Below are positions 26,689 through 33,743 of a stretch of 64,000 bases of DNA, one piece after another; position 1 is the stretch's first letter, and the number at the start of each line of letters is the position of its first letter. Where the stretch lies: positions 2,604,001 through 2,668,000 of the forward strand of contig CBDETS010000007.1 in the NCBI GenBank assembly GCA_965242975.1, given 5' to 3'. The notes below the pieces were generated by a model, which was not told the DNA's origin, ran no database searches, and worked only from the letters and a program-made list of their open reading frames with translations. This DNA comes from JAPPHA01 sp965242975 (GTDB lineage Bacteria; Pseudomonadota; Alphaproteobacteria; Rhodobacterales; Rhodobacteraceae). Made by a program: the position numbers and the translations under genes.

Positions 26689-27969
26689 ATGGCGAACATG
26701 CATATTGCATCGACGATTTCTGACGAGTTCGAACCCCTCGGGAATCCGGGGCAACGTTCGTTTGACCTCCTGAGGGGCGTTCTGCTTGACAATCTCTCGG
26801 AACGGCATGCCAACCTGCTGGCAGAGCCCGTGACATCATCGGACGGGCGTCGGACAGACTGGTATTCCGATGGCGCGGCGACAATGCTGGCGGATCTCGC
26901 CGAGACCGATCAGGTTGCCGCCAAGGCCGAACTCGGCCGCATCATGACGGACATCGAGGATCTCGCGCGGCGCGTTCGCGCCCGGGGAGGTTCCGACAAC
27001 CAGCGACTTTCGGCCGCACTCCGCAACACCCTCGAGATTCCGGACGAGACGTGCATTTACGTACGACACGTTGATTCGTCGTCCGAACGTCAGTTTCAAC
27101 CGGTTCTCGTCAACTGGTCGCACCGAAGAACCGACCAGTCAAAGGCCGTCAGCGTCCTCAGCACGATGGTTCCGCGTCAACCTCGTGCCGTGGCGCCCGA
27201 ACCTTCCGTGGTCGTCCGCCCCGCGCCAGAACCTGTCGTACGATCCGAGTTCCCGTGGTGGATAATCTGGTGGCTCGGCTGGCTGGTCCTTGGCGTCGCG
27301 ACCGCCTACCTGCTGTGGCTTCTGGTTTTGCCGTGCGGGGTTCGTTTGCCCTTCGGCGGCACGCTGCACCACTGTCCGGCCGCTGTCGCCGAAGTTGACG
27401 GCGCGGCGGCGCGGCAGGCTCAACTGGAAAGCGAGGTCGACCGCCTGGAACTCGAACTGGCCATCCTTGAAGGTCAATGCCGGGCGCAACCCGTTGCGGC
27501 AGTTTCTCCGGAAGACATCGAACAGCCCCCCGACGAAATCGACCGGCGCCTCGAACGCGAGAACGCCCAGCAGGGCGAACTCTCGTTCACGCTCGTGTGG
27601 AACAACCGTTCGGACATTGACCTCCACGTGACCTGTCCGAACGGTTTGAAGATCTACTATGACAAAAGATCTCAAAACAACAGTTCCTGCACCGGCGAGC
27701 TCGACGTGGATGCGAACTTCTCCTCGAATTCAATCACCTCGGAGCCCGTCGAGAACGTCTTTTTCTCCCGTGCGGGGAACGGGCGATACCATATCGAGGT
27801 CAAACTCTTCAAAAAGCGGGACACCAACGTGCATGACTTCACCCTCAGGATCCAGGATGGCAGGGCGATACAGGAAGTCCAAGGGAGGCTATCGAGACAG
27901 TTTGAAGTCTGGAGACGTAACTACTCACCCCTTTTGATCACTTTCGGTTTTTCGTTGTTGACAACATAG
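26689..27969 (+). CDS. Membrane-anchored protein with DUF2135-like domain, C terminus altered by IS
   Basis: The 426-aa protein shares the N-terminal domain of the preceding protease (LLAEPVTS...QPVLVNWSHRR), then has a TM (~190-212), a CGVRLP...HCP juxtamembrane motif and a coiled coil (ESEVDRLELELAILEGQC). Its extracytoplasmic domain has the DUF2135-like pattern FTLVWNNRSDIDLHVTCPNG, GELDVDAN, SEPVENVFF and GRYHIEVKLF. An IS66-family element entered after codon 408; the reading frame now runs 17 codons into the IS end and stops at 27969. Without the IS the protein would end HTYERN and a stop at 30202-30204, so only the last six residues were replaced. The domain core is intact, so function may survive. 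Confidence 0.82.
   Translation: MANMHIASTISDEFEPLGNPGQRSFDLLRGVLLDNLSERHANLLAEPVTSSDGRRTDWYSDGAATMLADLAETDQVAAKAELGRIMTDIEDLARRVRARGGSDNQRLSAALRNTLEIPDETCIYVRHVDSSSERQFQPVLVNWSHRRTDQSKAVSVLSTMVPRQPRAVAPEPSVVVRPAPEPVVRSEFPWWIIWWLGWLVLGVATAYLLWLLVLPCGVRLPFGGTLHHCPAAVAEVDGAAARQAQLESEVDRLELELAILEGQCRAQPVAAVSPEDIEQPPDEIDRRLERENAQQGELSFTLVWNNRSDIDLHVTCPNGLKIYYDKRSQNNSSCTGELDVDANFSSNSITSEPVENVFFSRAGNGRYHIEVKLFKKRDTNVHDFTLRIQDGRAIQEVQGRLSRQFEVWRRNYSPLLITFGFSLLTT
27909..27916. repeat. 8-bp target-site duplication of the IS66-family element
   Basis: CTGGAGAC occurs here and again at 30177-30184, directly flanking the inverted repeats. Eight bases is the usual duplication length for IS66-family transposition. 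Confidence 0.92.
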
Positions 27970-28023
27970 GTTTGACGTCCTATCGAGGCTGCATCCGGTT
28001 TTGATGCGGGGTCGGTTTGGTCG

Positions 28024-28698
28024 ATGGCAAAGTGGTTTGGTTCGAAGGGGACCTCTGGTCTTTGCCAGGCGATTGTAGCATCCCAGCCGCCTCATGATGT
28101 GTATATCGAGCCATTCCTTGGGGGCGGCGCGATCATGAAGCGGAAGCTTCCCGCACAGCGCAACATCGGCATCGATCTTGATCAGCGCGCCATTGACGGC
28201 TTCACCTGCGACTACCCGGTCGAGTTGCATCAGGGGTGCGCGTTCAGTTTCCTTGAAGCCTTCCCCTTCCAGGGCCGCGAACTGGTTTACTGCGATCCAC
28301 CCTACCTTCAGGCAACCCGACGCTCCGAACGCCGGTACCGTCACGATCTTGACGACGCGTCGCATGTGGCGCTGCTGGACTTGCTGAAGTCGCTGGACTG
28401 CCAGGTCATGATCTCCGGCTACCCGTGCCGGCTCTACGACGAGCACTTGCGCGACTGGCGGTCCCTGTCGCTGCAGGTCAACAACCATGCGGCGGTGGTC
28501 ACCGAGTCGATCTGGTTCAACTTCGCGCCCGACCGGGTTCACTGGGCCCGGTTCGCCGGACGGAACTTCACCCATCGCCAGACGGTCAAGCGCAAGGCCG
28601 AGAACTGGGCGCGGCGCTATGCGGCGATGCCCCCGGGCGAGCGCCTGGCTGTGCTGGCGGCGGTCATGGCGGTCGAGGCCGGGTCATGGCGACGGTGA
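28024..28698 (+). CDS. D12-class N6-adenine DNA methyltransferase (IS passenger)
   Basis: The 224-aa protein has the two signature motifs of Dam-like methylases: the SAM-binding YIEPFLGGGAI and the catalytic DPPYLQ. It begins MAKWFGSKG, where the family has a similar K-W-x-G-K/S-K substrate-binding start. The enzyme should transfer a methyl group to adenine N6 in a short target sequence. It lies inside the IS66-family element, upstream of the transposase gene, which starts within its last 13 bp. No restriction enzyme is present. It may methylate the element to control transposition or protect it from host restriction; the target site is unknown. Confidence 0.87.
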   Translation: MAKWFGSKGTSGLCQAIVASQPPHDVYIEPFLGGGAIMKRKLPAQRNIGIDLDQRAIDGFTCDYPVELHQGCAFSFLEAFPFQGRELVYCDPPYLQATRRSERRYRHDLDDASHVALLDLLKSLDCQVMISGYPCRLYDEHLRDWRSLSLQVNNHAAVVTESIWFNFAPDRVHWARFAGRNFTHRQTVKRKAENWARRYAAMPPGERLAVLAAVMAVEAGSWRR

Positions 28699-30134
28699 AC
28701 GGGAAGTCGCTGCGCGACGAGTTCGAGGCCGCGCGGGCCGACGTCGAGGCTCTGCGTGCGGCCAGCAAGCTGTCCGGCGAAGTCGACGCCGTGATCCGGG
28801 TCCTGATGACCCTGCTGAGCATCCTGATCTCCATCCTGCTGGAAAGGACCACCCCGAAAACCAGCCGGAACTCCGGCATCCCTCCATCGCAGATGGATGA
28901 CAAGGACGAGACCGCAGCGCGTTCCAGGCGCAGAGCCAACGCGAAGGAACCAGGCCATGAGACCGGAGCCAATCTCCGGAAAGTCACCACCAGGGAGACG
29001 ATCACCGTCGAGACCTGCGAAGCCTGCGGCGCCGATCTGTCCGGCGTCACGCCCACGGCACACGAACGGCGCATCAGCTTCGATATCATCTTCGAGGTCG
29101 TCGAGCACAAGGTCGATGCCGAGATCAAGGACTGCCCCGAGTGCCGGGCCCGAACCCGGGGACAGTTCCCCGACACCATGCCGGGGCCGCGGCAATACGG
29201 CATCGGCTTCATGGCCTTCATCATCAACCTGCTGGTCGCCCACATGCTCTCGCTGCGGCGCACTGTCGCGCTGGTGCAGGCGATCTCCGGCCTCAAGATA
29301 TCCGAAGCCACCTGCCTCAATTACATCCGGCGCCTCCATGATGCGCTTGAGGCGTGGGAACAGGCCGCCATCGAGCGCCTGCTGACGCGCCCGGCCCTGC
29401 ATGCCGACGAAACCGGCATGCGGGTCGATGGGAAGAACCACTGGCTGCATATCATCACCGACGGATCGCTGACCCTGAAGTTCCTGCATCGAAAGCGCGG
29501 GGCGGAAGCGATCGATGACATCGGCATCATTCCCAGATTCACCGGCACACTGATCCACGACTGCTGGGCGTCATACTTCTCCTACGACAAATGCAGGCAC
29601 GGCCTCTGTGGCGCTCACTTGCTGCGTGAACTGGCTTTCATTATCGAGTCCAACGGTTACCGCTGGGCACGCCTGATGAAGAAACTGCTGTGCGAGGCCT
29701 GCCACAGGGTCAACACAAGCGAAACCAGGACCCTGAGCGAGGCCGAATACCGCGCCATCCGCAAGCGATACCGAACCATCCTCACACGGGGAGCCGGGGA
29801 ACTGCCCGAAATCCCCAAGCGCAAGAAAGGCCAGCGCGGACGCATCGCAAAGTCCGATGCACACAACCTGCACGAGCGGCTCAAGAAACACGAAGACGCC
29901 GTGCTGCGCTTCATACACGACCCCGATGTCAGCTTTACGAACAATGCGGGAGAAAGGGGCCTCAGGATGGCAAAGGTCAAGATGAAGGTCTCCGGATGCT
30001 TCCGAACCCGCATCTATGCCGAGTACTGGTGCCGAATCTCAAGCTACCTGCAATCAATGGCTGCGATGGGTTACAATCCACTCGTCGCCATCCAGATCGC
30101 GCTCGCAGGACGGGCCGCAGAGATGGTCAAGTAA
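28686..30134 (+). CDS. IS66-family transposase (TnpC type)
   Basis: The 482-aa protein is an intact IS66 transposase. It has an N-terminal leucine-rich helix, a zinc-binding region (CEACGADLSG and CPECRART), and the DDE domain with HADETGMRV (first Asp), LIHDCWASY (second Asp) and TNNAGERGLRMAKVKMKVSG (Glu). The ISBst12-like sequence FMAFIINLLVAHMLSLRRTV precedes the catalytic part. ATG 28686 is chosen because it overlaps the methylase end and begins MATVNGKSLRDEF; the longer frame to 28425 is a shadow of the methylase. No frameshift is seen, so it should be active. Confidence 0.93.
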   Translation: MATVNGKSLRDEFEAARADVEALRAASKLSGEVDAVIRVLMTLLSILISILLERTTPKTSRNSGIPPSQMDDKDETAARSRRRANAKEPGHETGANLRKVTTRETITVETCEACGADLSGVTPTAHERRISFDIIFEVVEHKVDAEIKDCPECRARTRGQFPDTMPGPRQYGIGFMAFIINLLVAHMLSLRRTVALVQAISGLKISEATCLNYIRRLHDALEAWEQAAIERLLTRPALHADETGMRVDGKNHWLHIITDGSLTLKFLHRKRGAEAIDDIGIIPRFTGTLIHDCWASYFSYDKCRHGLCGAHLLRELAFIIESNGYRWARLMKKLLCEACHRVNTSETRTLSEAEYRAIRKRYRTILTRGAGELPEIPKRKKGQRGRIAKSDAHNLHERLKKHEDAVLRFIHDPDVSFTNNAGERGLRMAKVKMKVSGCFRTRIYAEYWCRISSYLQSMAAMGYNPLVAIQIALAGRAAEMVK

Positions 30135-30184
30135 ACACAGAATCCCGATCTCAATCGTGAACGGGTGAGTAGTTACCTGGAGAC

Positions 30185-30204
30185 ATACATATGAAAGGAA
30201 TTGA
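30185..30204 (+). other. Displaced 3' end of the DUF2135-like gene
   Basis: When joined to C27916 across one copy of the target duplication, these bases give codons for HTYERN followed by TGA. They are the original end of the gene at 26689, now separated by the IS. Confidence 0.85.
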
Positions 30205-30234
30205 CGCTGCTCTCATTGAGCGGATCGCACGGAT

Positions 30235-31809
30235 TCAGGACTCGACCGCGAGGTCGAGCAGTTCCTTGACCGACATGTCCCGCCTTTCGATGTACAACTC
30301 AAGGTCGCGGCGAAACTCGTCGACCAGCCCCATCAACTGAACCCGCCCCAGAGGCAACAGTTCCCGTTTCAACAGGTCGATTGCCTCGTCGTATTGTTCC
30401 AACTCCGTTGATGACGCTATGATCTCCAGGATTTCCGCATAGCTCTGGAGCGAGTCCAGAAGAACCGGTCGTCGCCGCGCCAATTCGTCTTCCGTTTCCG
30501 CGAGGCGTCCTTCAAGTGCTTGCCTCTCTTGAGAATCCGTTTCCCGCCTCAACCTGACCTTCAGACGTGCCCGACGCAAACTCAGCTTCCCCGTCTCGCC
30601 GTTGGACTCCCTGATCACCCGAATCATCAAGGCACCATTCCGAACCAGTGAATTGCGAAATCGATCGTCGGCTTCGACCTGTATCCTGCGTTCGACATTG
30701 ATCAGTTCGCCGATCACCTCGAGTTGCGCCTTTCGTCGCGCGTCCGTTTCGCTTTGAATCAAGCTCGTGATTTCAGCGACCGGATCGTCGACGTCATCGG
30801 CCGGGTTCAGAAAAATGTTCATCCATTTGTCCTGGATGCTTGCAACGTGACTGTCAGATACGCTGACATGTGTGGACAGGACGAACCTGATGCCAAAAGT
30901 TGTCAGGGCCAAAGGGCGGCCGGTCTCATTACTGAACAGTGGCCACTCGGTGCGCCGGGCGCTGTACAGGTCATCAGGAATCGATCTGAAGGATCCTCCC
31001 CGGGTGACGACTCCGCCCGCCTGGCCGTGAGGCCGGCCGACCGCATTCATGCGGTAAGGTTCGAGAACAAGCTCTTCCACGTTCCCGTAGATGTCGAAGA
31101 GTCCGAGCGGGTTGGCTTTCCGTCTACCGATCTGTTGCGCCTTGTTGCGCGACGTCCCGTGGTACCAGGCAAATGAATTAATTCTTTGCCCGCGTTCGAA
31201 GAAACGACGCGCACCGAAAGTCAGCGCATCGACGCGAGAACCTCCTCGTGCTGCATATTCCCACTCGGTCTCGGTCGGCAACCGCACGAAGGCAGGGATT
31301 CCGTACCGGGATGGAAGGATGGTTTCCGCATGAGCGCGCAACCACTCCGTGTATATCCGGCTCAAGTCCACCGCATCGAACCAACTCAGCCCGGACTTTG
31401 GAATCCGGCCATCGCGCGTCGGTTCCTTGCAATCGTTCATGATGGCTGCGAACTGGTCGCCGGTCAGTTCATAACGTGCAATAAAATAATGCGTATTCCC
31501 GGCGTCACCTTCCTCGAATGCACCGCGAAGATATGTCCTCACGAAATAGTCCAGGTACCCGCTCTCAGGGTCGGATGCCCCCAACCGCAAGGGCTGATCG
31601 GACAACGGGTTATCCGGGTCGGTCGGCACATCGACCCTTTGAAATGCCATGCCACCGCCACACGGCAGCGGAAGAACCAGGTCGGCCGGGTCTCCCACTT
31701 CCGCCTCGGGGTCATAATACTTGATCGGCCAGTCAGGCACGATGGGGTTCGGCGCGACAGGAAGTGCCTGAACGACCAGGAAAACCGTGAAAATCGCCAA
31801 TCGGCACAT
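30235..31809 (-). CDS. Exported FGE/sulfatase-modifying-factor-fold protein, last gene of the Srf-type operon
   Basis: The 524-aa protein has a signal peptide (LAIFTVFLVVQALPVAPNP) and an FGE-sulfatase domain at ~35-325: YELTGDQFAAIMND, RLPTETEWEYAARGG, NPLGLFDIYGNVEEL and GGVVTRGGSFRSIPDDLYSA. The catalytic cysteines of true formylglycine-generating enzymes, normally in the C-x4-C segment after GGS, are absent, so it is more likely a binding than an oxidising domain. The C-terminal ~200 residues are long helices with coiled-coil character (RLAETEDELARRRPVLLDSL). The start is ATG 31807-31809; TTG 31821 would overlap the permease stop. It is translationally linked to the permease, suggesting a periplasmic partner of that transporter. 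Confidence 0.82.
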   Translation of the reverse strand: MCRLAIFTVFLVVQALPVAPNPIVPDWPIKYYDPEAEVGDPADLVLPLPCGGGMAFQRVDVPTDPDNPLSDQPLRLGASDPESGYLDYFVRTYLRGAFEEGDAGNTHYFIARYELTGDQFAAIMNDCKEPTRDGRIPKSGLSWFDAVDLSRIYTEWLRAHAETILPSRYGIPAFVRLPTETEWEYAARGGSRVDALTFGARRFFERGQRINSFAWYHGTSRNKAQQIGRRKANPLGLFDIYGNVEELVLEPYRMNAVGRPHGQAGGVVTRGGSFRSIPDDLYSARRTEWPLFSNETGRPLALTTFGIRFVLSTHVSVSDSHVASIQDKWMNIFLNPADDVDDPVAEITSLIQSETDARRKAQLEVIGELINVERRIQVEADDRFRNSLVRNGALMIRVIRESNGETGKLSLRRARLKVRLRRETDSQERQALEGRLAETEDELARRRPVLLDSLQSYAEILEIIASSTELEQYDEAIDLLKRELLPLGRVQLMGLVDEFRRDLELYIERRDMSVKELLDLAVES

Positions 31810-31817
31810 CGTTTCGT

Positions 31818-33011
31818 TCAAGTCGCCCTCAAGGTGATGGCCGGATCAATCCCGAGAACTGTACGAACGGCCAGGAGCGAGGCGGCCAGCACGATCACGA
31901 GCGGGAGCACGACCGCAAGAATGGCCGCGAGAGCCGACAGGGCCACCACGCCCCGTCCCGCCGGCATTCGGTCTGCAAACATGACGTCGGCACCGACCGC
32001 CGCCAGGCCAAAAAGGATAAACGCGACGATGACGCCCGCCGCTCCGACGGCGACGGCCTGAACGACCGGGACCATGGCGACTTCACTGCGGCGAAACCCG
32101 ACGAGCATCAGTGTCGCGAAAACCCGCCGCTTTCGATCGACTTCCGCCCAGAAACTGAAAAGCAACGCTGCACCCAACCCGGCAACCGCCGTGCTTGCGA
32201 TCAACAGGAACGCCAGGTCGAGGTTACGACCAAGGGCGAGCACGCCTTCGATTTCCGGCGCCCGCGAGTGCGTGCGGACGCCAAATCGGTCCTGCACCCT
32301 GTGTTCGAGGCGCAACACGTTCTCGAGTCGATCGGCATACAGGCGAAGACCTTCGAAACTGCTGACCCGCTCCTCGATCGGCCTTCCATCCGCCAGCCCG
32401 AACTGCGGGACCGAGTAGCCATCGAAATATGCTTCGAACAGGTCCATTTCCCCGGAGGTCATCAGGATCATGTTTCCTGCGGAACTGCCGGGCGCAAGGA
32501 CAGTCACGACAGTGGCCTCAATGACCAGTGGGGGACGCAACTCGGTACGTCCGATGACCCGGACATCAGATCCGGCCTCGATCGACAGCCGATCCGCGAG
32601 TCTTTGCGAGACAGCAATCCGGCCTTCCGAAATCCGTATGTCCTCAGGCAACAAGGGATCACCGGGACCACTCGGGACCAGCGTCGCCTGGCCAACCCGT
32701 CCGCCGTCCCGTGGCTGGATGAGCGCGTCGTCCGCGATTGCACGCGTCTTGAGAGCGGCAAAAGCCGCTTCGGGCCAGCCGACAATCTCCGCCAGGTCGG
32801 CTTCCGAAAATTCGTTGTCTCCCAGGGTGGTCACGTACAGGAGATTGGGGTCGCTCAGAAGCTCGTCCAGAAGGGCACGGTAGATTCCCGTCTTGACACC
32901 GAACAGGACAAGCAGCGGGACAAGCGCCCCGGCCAGCATCGCCACATTGCAGAACAGATGCACCCGTTCGTGCCACAACGAGGAGAGCGCGAGCCTGGAA
33001 GCCAGGATCAT
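31818..33011 (-). CDS. ABC transporter permease, FtsX/LolC/MacB-like
   Basis: The 397-aa protein has one N-terminal TM (residues ~20-42), a large extracytoplasmic domain (~45-255) and three C-terminal TMs (around 265-290, 315-345 and 360-385). This is the topology of type VII ABC permeases, which use mechanotransmission rather than transport through the membrane. The segment FATLMLVGFRRSEVAMVPVV matches the FtsX-domain coupling region. It overlaps the ATPase gene by 4 bp (ATGA), as expected for a paired permease. In LolCDE and MacB this fold moves lipoproteins or peptides; in FtsEX it controls periplasmic hydrolases. Here the neighbours suggest control of the exported FGE-like and vWA proteins. 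Confidence 0.85.
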   Translation of the reverse strand: MILASRLALSSLWHERVHLFCNVAMLAGALVPLLVLFGVKTGIYRALLDELLSDPNLLYVTTLGDNEFSEADLAEIVGWPEAAFAALKTRAIADDALIQPRDGGRVGQATLVPSGPGDPLLPEDIRISEGRIAVSQRLADRLSIEAGSDVRVIGRTELRPPLVIEATVVTVLAPGSSAGNMILMTSGEMDLFEAYFDGYSVPQFGLADGRPIEERVSSFEGLRLYADRLENVLRLEHRVQDRFGVRTHSRAPEIEGVLALGRNLDLAFLLIASTAVAGLGAALLFSFWAEVDRKRRVFATLMLVGFRRSEVAMVPVVQAVAVGAAGVIVAFILFGLAAVGADVMFADRMPAGRGVVALSALAAILAVVLPLVIVLAASLLAVRTVLGIDPAITLRAT

Positions 33012-33739
33012 GCCGCGATCCGTGTCACCCTGCTGGCCGTCCTCTCGCTTGAGCCGGACACCGGGTCGAGCGCCACGGAAATCTGCGTAACCGGAAATGT
33101 CCTGAGAAACCCGGAATCATGGGTCGAGATGACGACCCCCGCACCGTCTTCGCGCGACGCCTCGAACAGCAGCTCGATCACGGTTTCGCTCAATTCCGGA
33201 TCAAGTGCTGACGTGGGCTCATCCGCAATGACAAATGCTGGCCGATGCGCCAGGGCCCGCGCCACCGCCGTTCGCTGGCGCTGCCCAACCGAAATCCGGT
33301 CCGGTTTATAGTCGCTTATGTCACCGAGTTCGAGCAAATCGATCAGTTCGTCCACGCGGGCGTCATCGGTTCGCCCCGTGACCCGTTGGGACAGGGCGAC
33401 GTTCTCGCGAACCGACAGAAACGGGAACAGCCCGCCCGTCTGGAGAACGAATCCGAAGACCCGGGCACGGCAGTCGGACAGGGCCGCCAGCGCGCCGTCC
33501 CACAACATTGCCAGGTCCTCACGGGAGCCGTCGGAATGAGCCAGCCTGTAGACACCGCCCGGGTCGGGGCGAACCAGGAGGCCAAGCAATTCGAGGAACA
33601 GGGTCTTTCCGGTGCCGCTTTTGCCGGTCACGGCATAGGCCTCTCCGGCGGACAGGCTCAACCCGTCATCGATCGAGATCCGGAATTCGCGCCCGGGTTC
33701 ACGGAGCGTGGCAGTGACATTCTCAAGAACGATCTGCAC
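33008..33739 (-). CDS. ABC transporter ATP-binding protein (LolD/MacB class)
   Basis: The ~243-aa ATPase has Walker A (GKSGTGKT), Q-loop (FVLQTGG), an ABC signature in the degenerate form SVGQRQR, Walker B (FVIADEP) and the switch His (ISTHD). It should energise the overlapping FtsX-like permease. GTG 33739 is chosen as the start because it lies 4 bp after the vWA stop and gives the usual MQIVLENVTATL beginning; ATGs at 33778 and 33787 are upstream alternatives inside the vWA gene. The signature LSGGQ has become SVGQR, which is still common in this class. Confidence 0.86.
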   Translation of the reverse strand: MQIVLENVTATLREPGREFRISIDDGLSLSAGEAYAVTGKSGTGKTLFLELLGLLVRPDPGGVYRLAHSDGSREDLAMLWDGALAALSDCRARVFGFVLQTGGLFPFLSVRENVALSQRVTGRTDDARVDELIDLLELGDISDYKPDRISVGQRQRTAVARALAHRPAFVIADEPTSALDPELSETVIELLFEASREDGAGVVISTHDSGFLRTFPVTQISVALDPVSGSSERTASRVTRIAA

Positions 33740-33743
33740 GAGT

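Larger units (their letters stand above)
27917..30176 (+). mobile_element. IS66-family insertion sequence with adenine-methylase passenger
   Basis: The 2260-bp element starts GTAACTACTCACCC and ends in its inverse GGGTGAGTAGTTAC, flanked by an 8-bp direct repeat. It carries a D12-class DNA methylase gene and a tnpC-type DDE transposase overlapping by 13 bp. The tnpA and tnpB genes of classical IS66 are absent, as in the ISBst12 group. The intact ends, perfect target duplication and open transposase frame indicate a recent insertion that may still be mobile. Confidence 0.92.

Noticed and set aside
25249..26808. 519-codon minus-strand open frame opposite the protease gene
   Set aside because: No family similarity; the plus-strand protease with a full catalytic triad explains the coding signal.
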